Shown here piece after piece: positions 32,896 through 43,973 of a DNA stretch of 64,000 nucleotides. Numbering within the stretch: position 1 is the first letter of the stretch; each line of letters begins with the position of its first letter. The DNA is from Sanguinoderma infundibulare (taxonomy: Eukaryota; Basidiomycota; Agaricomycetes; Polyporales; Polyporaceae). A program made the translations under genes and the position numbers. Below the pieces are notes generated by a model. It saw nothing but the letters and a program-made list of their open reading frames with translations, was not told where the DNA came from and ran no database searches. Location: contig JAVLRN010000004.1 of assembly GCA_032821775.1 (NCBI GenBank), positions 3,720,001 to 3,784,000 of the forward strand, given 5' to 3'.

Positions 32896-33821
32896 TCACC
32901 AATGTAGGCGGTGGTTCGGGCACTGGTACCCCGAAGGGTTCTTGAAGAGGTACAGCTGATGGTATTCCTCCGCGTCCCACCACGGGCCCGCCGCGACGAT
33001 CTCCGTCACGATCTTCGTGCCTACGGACGTTCGAATCAGCGGGGCCAGGGGCATTACTATTAGGCCGAGGAAGTCAAACGCACCTTGCGGGTCAAAGTGC
33101 TTCTTCTGCACCTCCTCGGTCACGCGCCGCGCAATCGCCTCCTGCTCCGGAGAATGGTAGAAGATGGCCGAACGGTACTCTGCACAGCACAGATTCGCAA
33201 CAACAAGAACCGGTGAGGGTGGAGTGGGGAGAAAGTGGGAAAGTGGGAAAGTGGGCAAGTGGGGGTGCGGTGAGATGGGAAGAGATCGGACGGGAACGGG
33301 AAAGGAGATACGCACGGGTGCCGACATCCTTGCCCTGCTGGTTCACCGTCGTGGGGTCGTGGGTGCGATAGAAGAACTCTGGCAAATCGCGGCAGAATCG
33401 ATGAGCACATGCACATGCATCCCGGACATGGTGTCCCATCCCCCCGCAAGGGCGCGGCACACTCACCGACGAGCTCCTCATACTTCACGACGCTCGGGTC
33501 GAACTCGACGCGCAACGCCTCCGCGTGGTCCGTCGTGCCCGTGCACACCGTCTTGTACCCCGGGTTCCTGGCCTCCTCCTTCCCCCCAGTGTACCCGACG
33601 GCGGTCCTGAGGACGCCCTTGTTCTCCTGTGGCGGGAAGTGCTTCAGGAAGATGTGCTCGACGCCCCAGAAGCACCCCGCTGCGAACGTCGCCACTTCTG
33701 GCGCACCGCTGCCTGTAGGTCCATCATGGACATGGACACACACCCCCATCCGTCAGTCGCCGTTGAATTGATATCGACGAGATCGAGATGTGTCGCGCTG
33801 GAAGGGTTACGTACCGGACAT
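32896..33821 (-). CDS. msrA: Peptide methionine sulfoxide reductase MsrA
   Basis: Five exons on the minus strand, 33821-33815, 33712-33467, 33378-33316, 33179-33084 and 33020-32896, give about 178 residues. The first exon codes only MSG in part. The catalytic motif GCFWGVEH has the nucleophilic Cys16. [25 protein letters not shown] and GTKIVTEI with EEYHQLYL are typical family signatures. The enzyme reduces the S-epimer of methionine sulfoxide in proteins and free methionine, with thioredoxin restoring the active-site cysteine, and so repairs oxidative damage. The C-terminus CPNHRLHW retains a cysteine that may resolve the disulfide. No targeting peptide is seen, so it is probably cytosolic. 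Length is usual for the family. Confidence 0.92.
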
Positions 33822-34509
33822 CGTTGCCGTAAACGCTGCTGAACTGATGCCTCTCGAGAGGTTAGGAGAGCGGGCGAAAGACGAGAGGAGGCTAGAGAGA
33901 CGGTTGAGCATCAGGACGGGTGCTTGTAAGCGTGTGCTGGAGAGCGTCGAGCTCGGTCATCCTTCGTCAATATCGCGCAAGGCCACGTGATGCTGGCGAC
34001 AGCGATAAAGTAAGCTGATTGTAAGCCGGTGCTCGACGTCCACGGTGATGTCGATGAGCTCGAGAACAAGGAAGGCGATGGAGCCAAGGAAGGTACCAAG
34101 TAGCAGAGAGAGCCAAAGGTCCGGTCTGTAACCGATCGCATTGAACGCCCACCACCTCCCGATCACCGATTCCAACGCTCCGCCCACACCGCGGCCGATA
34201 TGCAGAGCACAACCGGAGACGTATTTACCATACATACGGTTCCGGAAAACATACATAGAAAGCGTACTTGACAACGAGAGATCTAGATCAGCGTAACGGA
34301 CAAGCAAGGTACGTAGGTACAGCAGTACAACAGAACAGTTCCATATGTCCCAGTCCCTTTTGTGTTTTACAAGAAAGCCGAAGCGAGTGCGCGACCGGTC
34401 ACCACATCAGCAGCCAGTTGCCAAGCACCCCACGCAACCGGAAGATTTTCGAACGGGAATGAACGACCTCATCAGCCATCCACGAGTTCAAGGGGCAAGG
34501 GGAGAATGA
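33822..34509. other. Spacer with a possible small membrane protein
   Basis: A minus-strand frame of about 116 codons (33957-34307) includes a hydrophobic stretch (LWLSLLLGTFLGSIAFLVLELI) by position 65-86, which could be a membrane helix. No family was recognised and the start is uncertain. The rest is flanking sequence of MsrA and the F-box gene. Confidence 0.25.
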
Positions 34510-36935
34510 TCAGAAGAACTGCGTGGGATCCCTCCACTCCGCCTCGCTGCACCCGTAGCAGTCCAGCCAGTCCCGCGCGTTGAACTGCGTGCGCCCCTTC
34601 GGCCACTCCTCCAGCACGACCTGCCCGTTCGGGGTCTTGGACACCGTATAGTACTCGTCGTCGAACCGCGCCACGCTCACCATCGGGAACCCCTGCTCGA
34701 CGACCGCCTGCGCGTCCTCGACGTGGAAGTGCGAGAGCCCAATGTACCGCAGCTGCGGCGGCATCCCCGCGCGGAGTTGCTGCGGACCACAAGACAAACA
34801 ACCCACACACAAACTCAAAAGTCAGCGAACCGTCACCGGTCACCGGACGCCCGCTCGGCCAATGGGCGGACGCGCGCGGCGATAGAGGGGGCAGGGAGGG
34901 GTGCCACGTACCGACACGAACTCGAGGGTGTTGACCGGTGCGAGCGCTTGCAGCGTCAACGCCTGCACCCCCCGCGGCACTAACCACATCGCCACTGGCG
35001 CCGCGACGTCCTTCGGCAGCGTCGCCGTCAGGCTCTTGAGGCTCGTCAGCGACGGCAGCACGCCCCACACCGTCGCGTCGTACCCCAGCCGCTTCAGCGC
35101 CCAGTCCGCGCTCGGCACCGTCAGCTGCAGCGTCCTCAGCGCCGGCCGCCCCTTGAGGAACTCGGACAGCGCGGGGAACAGGTCGTGGTCGTTGACGCGG
35201 TAGCCGATCAGCGAGAACGCAAAGTGGTGCAGGAACGGCAGCGCCGTCGGGTGCTCCCGGAACTGCGTCGACGCCGTGCACTCCAGGTGGCACTCGAGCC
35301 GCAGGCTCTCGAGCTGGTGCCCGTTGGCGAGGATGTCCGCGAACGCGCGCGAGTCGGCGGGGAAGATGCCCTGGAAGTCGAGGTGCGTCAGGTTCCGGAC
35401 CGCGACCGCGTCGGCCGGGAAGCTCCAGTTCGGGTTGTGCAGCGACAGGTACCGGATCGAGGACTTGTTCTGCAGCAGGAACTCGTACACCTGGTTCGGT
35501 GCCCCGCCCGTCGAGTGCAACGAGAACTGCATGATGTGCTTGAATCGCGGGAAGCGCAGTTCTCCCGTGCCGTCAGCCGGCCTAGGTCGGCCGGACCGAG
35601 ACCGTCGGGGTCAGTTCCAGCACCATCGACCAGGGGCGGGGACGACGTACATGAGCGACAGGCCCGTCAGCCGGTGGCTGATCGACTCCAGGATGCGGAG
35701 GAATGAATACATGTCCTTCCAGCGCATCGCACAGTGGACGTGCTTCAGGTTCGTCAGCTTCGGGAGCGCGTTCGAGAGCATGCCCGTCTGGAACGTTATC
35801 GGGAACGTCTCCCGCCCGGGGACGAACACCCGGAGGGTCTTGACATGGTTCGCAAAGGTGGCGTCGGTGATGATTCGGGTGAGGATGTCTGCGCTGCGCT
35901 GCGACTCTCGCTTTTCCGACGCTGCTGCCGGCCAGCGTGGCGGCGGTGGGAAGGAATGGGCGGTCGGTCGATAAGGGGCAGTACGGAAAACGAACATCAG
36001 TACCGCATGCGCCGCATCAAGTCTGCGGTTGCCAACGCACCGAGGTGCAAGTCGATGCGCTGGAACAGGAGCTCGCTCGCGATCCGGGACAGGACGTGGG
36101 GCACATGGAGGAGCGACTTGAGGTCGCGAGGGGGCAACCACAGGGCGATTTCCCGCCAGATTTCTGTCGAGAAACCGGGGGGCGTATGGGGCTGAACGAG
36201 TGGCTGCGAGTCGGCGGGCATTACATGAACGTCAGTAAGAGGAAGGAAGGTATGGGAAGAAGGCACTATAACGTTCGACGGAGGCCGGCGGGGACGCGCA
36301 ACGCACCTTTCCCGGGTGGGCGACGTGCTGGGCCATGAGCGCCGAAGCTTCTGGGTCGCCCGGTTGCAGTTCGAGCGCTGCGAGGATGTCTGGGAGGAAG
36401 GCGGGAGGGGGGAGGGAGCCTGAGTAAAAAGTACGCGCGGAGCCGCCTAGAACAGCCTGGACCGACCTTGGTGCGCGCCGACGGGCAGTCCAGCCGCCAG
36501 TCTGGCCTTTGCCCGCATCAGGCGCGCCTTGGCCGCTTTGGGAGGGGATAATTTGGATATGGAGAGGCAGGACTGAACCGCGTTCTCTATGAGGGTTCTC
36601 GAGCTGCCACGACACAGGCCACCGCCACAGACGCAGATGAGGATGTGATACGGTACGGGTAGGTAGCATGGGTACGGCCGGGCATGCAAGAGACGAGAGA
36701 TCAGACACGGGCACGGGGTTGATAACAAGGCAATTACCGACCGGTCAAGCTCTAGATGGGCCATGGCGGATAGCAGGACGTCTGCCTTGTGCTCGTCGGA
36801 GAGACAGGTGGTGACGTCTCGGATGCTCGCGTCGAGGATTTTCGGGTTGAAGACGTTCATCGACCGGACGGGGGTCGAGGAGGAAGACGAGGAACGGGAG
36901 CTGAGCCCCAGGCCGGGGTGGGCTCGATGGTGCAT
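34510..36935 (-). CDS. F-box protein with N-terminal TPR-like region
   Basis: A multi-exon minus-strand gene. From the start near 36935, the exons code a short helical-repeat region resembling TPR (SKLSPPKAAKARLMRAKARL, then DILAALELQPGDPEASALMA). The F-box follows (FSTEIWREIALWLPPRDLKS, then HVPHVLSRIASELLF, near 36180-36060). Next come leucine-rich segments (LPKLTNLKHVHCAM, NLTHLDFQGIF, HQLESLRLEC, LPSLTSLKSLTATL). The protein ends WRDPTQFF at 34510. This architecture is common in mushrooms; the F-box should bind Skp1 and the repeats a substrate for SCF ubiquitination. It is unrelated in detail to the degenerate F-box copies A-D. Exon borders inside are not fully resolved. Confidence 0.75.
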
Positions 36936-37996
36936 GTTGGCCGTTCAAATGGCTATACGGATACGCTTTTGATGCTGAGGCGGCCGTTGCACGATGGCCA
37001 GTGGGTCGAAAAGTCAAGTCTGTGACCGGTGTCGGTAAACGCTGGCTTGGGCGGTCTAGGCTTTCCGACGCGAAATTGGGGTGATCTTGGATCTGGAAGG
37101 CAGAGAGGACCCGTCGAACGGTCGATCGCTGAGCCTCCGGGACGTCTGCTGGTCGTCGGGGGCGGCGCGTCGTCGTGAGAGTGGTCTGAGAGTCGCCACG
37201 GGCGATTACAACGTCACTGGACTAATGCCGACCTTCGCCGCGTGATGCCTGCCGCTCGGCCTGTGCGAACTTATACTCTTACCCCCCTCCTGTGCGTCGA
37301 CGACGATACTCACCGTCGGGAGTGCTGGGCGCAGTGTGGTGCTGGGACTGGACCCGTGTCGGGCGCGAGGGCATGGGCGGAGATCCCGATTACAGGTGGC
37401 GCATCACCCACCACAGTCTAAACACCCGTGGTCGCCGGTTGCTATATTTGGAAAGGGGAGCCAAAGTGCTTCACTCCCAACATCCGCACTCTCCTGGCGA
37501 TATTAACCCATGTTTACTCAACGGTTACGGGCGACTCTTCGGTTGCTCGTACATTTCCGGCAAGTTTCTTATTTTTCGCAGCCGGTCTTGCAGCGAGCGA
37601 GCGGTCCTCAGAACTTCAGAAGAGGGTGCGTGATATGCTTCACCATCGGTGCCCACTGCCGCGTATATGAAAGCGTCATTCGCGCCACAAGGACGAGAGG
37701 CATTTGCGGTTATTGCATCATCTGCCGCTGTGATCCATCTCTTCGGGCCACAGCGATCGCGTTTTTGGTAACACAAGCGCCCGAGGGTCGGTGCAGACTC
37801 AGTGCAGATCAATTCGACTCTTCAACACATCGGGGGGTTTCCACGCGTCGTGTCCTGTCTCATCGAGGGCGGTGAACAGTCCGAAAAGTGCGACAACAGC
37901 TCGATCGATCATGATACAAATATTGCTACATCAATGGACGACTGGACGGAACAGGGACCACTCTAGCGTAACACTCACACCGCACTTCTTGTCTAC
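36936..37996. other. Intergenic region without recognised gene
   Basis: About 1.06 kb between the F-box gene start and the end of the COP9 gene. No protein family, repeat or RNA gene was recognised. The first 350 bases should contain the F-box gene promoter. Confidence 0.4.
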
Positions 37997-40738
37997 TCAC
38001 ATGAAGCCCATGTCCTCCGCCCACCCGTGTCCGCCCCCCATCCCCATCGGGAACATGTCCTCGTCCGGACCCCACCCCGCGTCGTCCTTGTGCCGCATAG
38101 CCTGCTCCCAGAACGTCAGCCGAGCCAACGGCCGACCAACAGCGGACCTGTGACAGACCTTGGTCAAGTACTCCTTGCTCGCGTTCACCTTCCGCTCGAT
38201 CTCGTGCAGCAGCCGGCCGTGCTCCTGCGCGTCCACCAGCATCCTGTCCAGCTCGTCCTTCGAGATCTGCGGCACCGGGTCCGCGAACGTCACCGTCCCG
38301 TCCTCCGAGATACTCGCGTTGATCTCCCCAGAGTCGATCTGCGATCCCCCATCAGCCACGCGAAAGGTACGAGGTACGACAATGGAGATACCGAGCCGAA
38401 GCACGCACCATGGACAGGATAATCTCCCGCACATCTTCGGCGTTTTCGATCCCCACCTCCTTCCCGATGTCTCCCAGCCCTAGCGTCAGGTACGTCGCCG
38501 TCAGCTTCTTGATCAGCCACACCGGCGCGCGATCGATGGCCTGGTTGATCAGCCCCGTATTCCTCTCCTGAACGCAGCGTGTCAGCTCGTCCAGCCCCGC
38601 GCGGTCTAGACGCACGTACCTGATTGAATATTTCCTGCTCCTTGATCGCGATCAGACGGAGCGTGCTAACTTCGGCGGGGTACTGCTTCACGAAGCCGTT
38701 GTACGGCGTGTTCTTGAGTTGCCGTTGCAGCGCAGGGAGCGTGTATTTTGGGGGTGGGACGATCTGCAAATCGTCTGAGTAAGCCTCCAGTACCTCAATT
38801 CATCAAACGCGGGATCGCACCTCGCCGTACTGGATAAGCTGCACGAGCACGAGCTTCTTGTACGCCTCGAGCTGAATCGCAGCTGGCACGTGTCCAGGTG
38901 CGCTGACGCAGATCTCAAAGAACTCCTCTGCTTGTTGCCATCGCTTGAGCGCACCGAGGGCGATCCCGCCTGCGTAGTGGTAGATCAGGTTGTCGTTGTA
39001 GGTCAATTCTGACAGTGACGTGTCGATGGAGGTGATGGGGTGTGACAGGACGGGCAGCGCCGCGGTGAAGTGGCGCTGGGCGACGCAAAGCCTCAGGAAG
39101 ATGGGGTGGAGCGTCGTAAGGTAGGAAAGATCCGGCGGGTACCGTTGCACGAGATTTGATAGGGGTGCAATGGCGCCTCTTGCCTGTAAACGAAGTCTAG
39201 TGTCAGATTACTGTCCTATCTCTCATCAGAATTCGGCCCTCCGAGACGAAGAAAGCCGCAAGCATAAAAACAGACGCGTGAACTCGCTCCGACGACGACG
39301 CCGTCTCCGGCAAATCACTGGCAGGTATAGCGTGAAGACACTCGGTTGAACACGGGTATACTCATGGTCGTTTGGGCTATGCCCGTACCCCAGTGTCGGT
39401 CAGGTACGGGTATAAGCGCGAGTAACCCATGCTGAACGCTCGTGCACAAGCACCAAACATCCTGCAACATTTAACTCACGACCCCCTGATGTCCGATTGG
39501 AGGAAGCACAGGCCAAATAACGTTGTGGCAAGGAAACGCCACCCGTCACTGAACGATCCGAAAGTTTGGACATGAAAAGCGACGAGCTTGATCTGCGGCC
39601 GGCCTTCAAAATGTGACGGCAAGCACAGAACAAAAACACGTTTCAAAGCAACAGGGCTTCAGCTGCACTTCGTGCACGCCGCCCTGAGGCTGGAGGCGCC
39701 GCCGACAATGTCCAGTCAACGCCTACCGACCCTACGACGCATTGCTAACACAGCGGGGAGGCCAAGCTTAGGCTACCCGCACCGAGTCCGTCAGGACATC
39801 GCTCCGTGGCGCACTGACGGCATCGTTAACAGCTCGTTTTGACGACGATCCCCTCCCAGGTAATGTAGCGAGATGAAACCCATGTGGCAGTAGCGCGAAC
39901 ACTAATCCCACCGGTCGGTAGGACGCGTTGGTAGACATGCGCAGTGCTCAACACGATACGGTACGCGCAACCCCGGACAGCTTCGTAGCTTAGAAGACGG
40001 CTGGGCGTAGTTGCGCGTCGATCGGGAGACGGTGGCGTCCTATCACGAGCAACATGCAGACACCGCCTGCGTCGTAGTCGGTGGTAGGTTCAATGCGCCA
40101 AGCATATCTGTCCTTTCATGACCGCTTGGGCACGGAGAACGTTGAATATTGACGCATGCGACGTTCGAGACAAGGAGTCTCGCCGGGGACGCGATGCGGG
40201 GGAGCGTTCTGGAACAGCGTACAATGAATTGGGGTGCTCACGTTGTGTGCTGCCTCGTAATACCGCACGATGTCCTTGCCGAGCATGGTGACTGCAAAAG
40301 GGTGAGCGCCACCGAGTGCAGAGAGGCATCGGCGGAGGGACGTACCTCGATCCGCCGCCAATCGCGCCTGCACTGGATCAAACTTGCTCGTAAATGCCTC
40401 GATTGCATCTGGCAGTGTTGCGTTCGCCGCCTGGTTGGCGGCACCGATCAAGTGCAATCGTGCAGAACTGGGCCGTTAACGCGTTTACGCAAGCCCCTCA
40501 GAACAATGAATCCGGCGACGTACAGGATGTACAGGAAACCCAGAGTGTTTGTGTGTGGGTCAAGGACCGTCAAAGGGTCCTGTCCGCTCCCCAATGTACT
40601 TGCTAGGATCGTCTCTCGTACATCCTTCGGGGCGAATGCTTTGAGGTAGGAGGCGAGGTTGGGCGGGTGTGTCGTAATTTGCGTGAGGACATCATCCAAT
40701 GATGCAAGGCCGTGTCCTGAAGCTCCAGCGTGGCTCAT
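37997..40738 (-). CDS. CSN3: COP9 signalosome complex subunit 3
   Basis: Seven exons on the minus strand, 40738-40524, 40467-40346, 40291-40242, 39183-38821, 38763-38620, 38567-38409 and 38338-37997, give about 464 residues, near the family's usual length. The helical-repeat part shows LHPIFLRLCVAQRHFTAALP and YHYAGGIALGALKRWQQAEE. The PCI region includes AIDRAPVWLIKKLTATYLTL, EDVREIILSM and a winged-helix strand GEINASISEDGTVTF. The tail is glycine- and methionine-rich (FPMGMGGGHGWAEDMGF), as in several CSN3 proteins. CSN3 is part of the signalosome that removes Nedd8 from cullins, so it regulates SCF ligases, the complexes F-box proteins feed. Phases agree at all splice sites. One intron (39184-40241) is strikingly long. 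Confidence 0.88.
39184..40241 (-). other. Oversized CSN3 intron, 1,058 bases
   Basis: The other CSN3 introns are 44-78 bases. This phase-0 intron has good borders (GTGAGC...TTTACAG) but holds a kilobase of sequence without recognised coding content. An insertion into an older short intron is the simplest reading. No terminal inverted repeat or target duplication could be seen by eye. Confidence 0.55.
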
Positions 40739-41656
40739 GGTTGCAGAATGAGGTGCACAATGTGCGAGAGGAGCGGGAGGTCGTCGTGGACGATGAGCAC
40801 GAGCCGCATACGCATACGCAGGCGGCAAAGGAGCCACCGCTTAGATAGACGCCAAAGATTCTTAGCGGACTGCATGCCATCCTTACCCTCACCGTTTTCT
40901 ACGACGACCACTCACCCTTGCACGCCCTCGACCGAAACATCGATAGTATCTCGACTTCAAGCACCAGAAATTCAAGCTGGAATACTAACAGGTTAGTCTC
41001 AAATATTCTTCCACAGCCAGCTATCTTCCGTATTCCAGTTTATGTCAGTCGTCGAAGACCGTGATCTGTGGTTTGAAAAGAACTTCCGCGCGACGCTGTC
41101 ACGTCCACTCTGGTAGAGGGTTGGTTGCGGTGAGGCAAGGCGGAGTTGGCCGGTGCAGTGATAGCGCACTGAGTACTCAGAATGACCACGCCGTCGACCT
41201 TGGTTCTGCGTGGCACCCTTTGCTTTTGGCCTCTGTCCAGTCAGATCGCTCTCTGGACCAACTATAACCGTACATGTCCACAATAGAGCCCGCAGGGTAT
41301 GTGGGAATGAGATACATATTTTATCACTAGCCGGGACTTCTGGTGTTAGGATGATCCAAACCTTAGCATGCGGAAGTACTATCCTCGCACAATGGGGAAA
41401 GGAGGAGTATTCGAGGGCCCATTGCCACGAACAACTACTTCCGGAGATAGCGGGTCCCGCGTAACGTATTTGGTCCGTCAGAATTTTGCACTGCAATTCG
41501 ACGGCTTGCCCGAGACGATTTCGCAACTTTGCCCGCTCACGGTCTGGCGAATCATCCTTACCTTACTGCACCCCTCGCACAATGATTCGAAATTGTGGGG
41601 CTCATCGTGCGCTAACGGCTTGGCCAGGTCGTCATTCTAGGTTGCCTCATCCCATA
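40739..41656. promoter_or_regulatory. Divergent region, CSN3 / WRAP53-like gene
   Basis: 918 bases separate the two head-to-head starts. An ATG at 40871 opens a short serine/threonine/proline-rich frame (MPSLPSPFSTTTTHP) ending at GTTAGT, which could be a non-conserved first exon of an upstream transcript, but no partner exon was found. The rest shows nothing recognisable. Confidence 0.35.
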
Positions 41657-43738
41657 ATGGAAACGACTCGGACAGAACGGGGTGATGCGTTCTCAGGTGT
41701 ACTACAAATGCCTGTCCAAGAAAGCTATGCCTCATGGACGCCTCCTGTCTATGACATGAATCGCGCCCCACGACCGCTATATTCAGCCCATCTTCCTCTG
41801 GATCAGGTGAGCGCGGGCGGGACCGAAGATCCCTCCGTGTTCGCTCGCATGGCGAAATGGTACGTTACCCCATGGCTCACACATATATTTATTTCCGACT
41901 TCCCGTTAACACGCGCTCCGTCCCAGGTGTCCCGACGGTTCGGTCGCCCTCGCTCAGTGCGAAGACAGGTCCTTCAGGTTCCTCCAACTGCGAGTATATC
42001 CCCCGGGACAATCAGCTTTCGTTTAAACATAGGGATCTAATCTCTCTGGGGCGCACCAGTCCTCAGGAATTGCTCGGGGTCTCTATAGATGCCACGCTTT
42101 CGACTTCCCTTCCAACGTGCTTGAGGCAACCGTCTCCCATCCTCGACTACGCGTGGTATCCCACAGCGAGCCCACGAGACCCGGCAAGTTTCTGCTTTGT
42201 CGCTGCGGTGCGCGAATGCCCGGTCAAGCTCCTCGACGCATCCGATGGAAGGGCAAGTCTGTCTCCAATCCGAACCCTCCTGTCCAGTGCCAGCCCGCCC
42301 GGCAACTTACTTATTCTTGCGCACCCCATCCCAGCTTCGCGCATCGTATCGCATCGTGGATCACCGTGAGCGACAGGTTGCGCCGCACAGCGTGGCGTTT
42401 AACGTCGGTGCGAACAGGTGCGTCGATCCACGAACCCGCACTCTGCCCGCGATCTGAATCGCTCGCGTACGTCACCCGTGCCTCGGCGGTGGCGTCAGGC
42501 TTTATTGCGGGTTCGAGGACGCAATAGAAGTCTTCGACGTCCGTCGTCCCGGCGAAGGCACGCGGTTGCGCACCACGCCTTCGAAGAAGAGCAGAGACGG
42601 CCTCAAAGGCGAGTTCTTCCCGCACAAGCCACGCCTGGGAGCGCGGCGCGGCGCGCCGCAGGCGCACTCGAATCGGAATGCTTATCGGCATCGGCGGCAG
42701 GCCTCATATCGGCGCTGGCGTTCGCGCCGGACGCGTCATCGGACCTCTACGCCGCGGGCTCGTTCAGCCCCTCCTCCCCTTCCTCGTCCAACATCGCGCT
42801 CTTCTCCGAGACGAACGGCGAGGTCCCGCTGATGTTCCTCGGCGCGGAAGATCGGCAGCCCGGCGGTGGAGCAGGATACGGGGTGCGGGCCAGCGTTTCT
42901 CAGGTGCGTCCCCACACGGCGTGCGTGCGCACGCGGATAAGGCTCCGGGCACTGAGAAGGTTCACCAGCTGATGTTCAATCCCGCGAGACCGTTTCTGCT
43001 CTACGCATCCTTCCGACGTGTGCACGACATCTACTGCTGGGATCTGAGGGGTGACGTGAGCCGGCCGGCCGAGGTCTTCAGCACGCAAGCCGTGGGGCCG
43101 CCGATCCCCGGGAGAACCCTGACGAACCAGAGGCTTCGGTTTGACATAGACTTCGGGGGGAATTGGCTTGCTGTGGGGGACGAGGTGAGCGCGCTCCGTC
43201 TCCAGATCGTTCGCACGGGGCGTTGACAATGTATGCGTGCACCGGTCCGCATGGACGCCAACAGGGGGGCGGCGTCTCCGTATTCGATCTCGCTGCGCGG
43301 GGCGGTACAGTCGGGGGCGAGGGACGCGAGGGTGGGCCCCATCCCAGCCCGACGTCAATGCCATCGACCATGCCGGCCTTGCGCTATGCTGCCCATGGCG
43401 GTACGTTCCCCTTCACTTCAGGCGGTCGGTTTCTATACGGTGCCTCATTCTCTGACACCTGCACAGATGCCGTAGGCTCGGTCGCATTCCATGCTCTTCG
43501 TGCCTTGCTGCTGTCAGTGTCAGGGTCACGTCATTTCGATCCTGACGACGTAGAACCAGGGGTATCCCCAGTCTCGGACTCTGAAGACGAGACAGATGAA
43601 GAAGAGCCAGTAGAACGTCCGGCGAACCAGCAAGGCACACGTGGAGTGAAGAGGGGCCGCAACAAGCCTCAGCCAATTGCATTAGATACGACGATCAAGC
43701 TATGGAATTTTGCACAGGATGCAAACAGCGGGAACTAA
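41657..43738 (+). CDS. WRAP53/TCAB1-like WD-repeat protein
   Basis: Exons 41657-41859, 41927-42252, 42335-42417, 42499-42608, 42701-42903, 42969-43184, 43265-43400 and 43467-43738 give about 515 residues. Family signatures are strong: CPDGSVALAQCEDRSFRF, PILDYAWYPTASPRDPAS, RECPVKLLDASDGRLRASY, LYCGFEDAIEVFDVRRPGEG, TTPSKKSRDGLKGLISALAF and LMFNPARPFLLYASFRR. In animals this protein carries scaRNAs and telomerase RNA to Cajal bodies; the fungal role is unproven. Two introns (42253-42334 and 42609-42700) start with GC rather than GT. Between RFLQL (about 41985) and EYIPRDNQLSFKHRDL (about 41997) the frame shifts by one base with no usable intron, so there is either a sequence error or a recent lesion. 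The C-terminal part has an acidic linker (SEDETDEEEPVE). Confidence 0.82.
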
Positions 43739-43973
43739 AATGAAGATAACGAACTGTCGGGAGGCATGCGGGAAGCAATGTGGCGTGTGGGTACATATTA
43801 TGCTACTGTTACAGTGCAGTATACCTGATAAACGGAAAGCAGAACATAACAGCACAGACAGCCCAGAGATGAAGACGAAGCAAGGGTCGAGACCCCATGA
43901 AGTGCAAAAACGAGAGAGGACTTCGGGTAGAGCATGGAAGCAAGCAGGAGACAGATTGGGGCAACGTCTGCAT

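Noticed and set aside
40999..41526. Minus-strand frame of 175 codons between CSN3 and the WRAP53-like gene
   Set aside because: No recognisable domain, poor codon usage, and it lies in a divergent promoter region.
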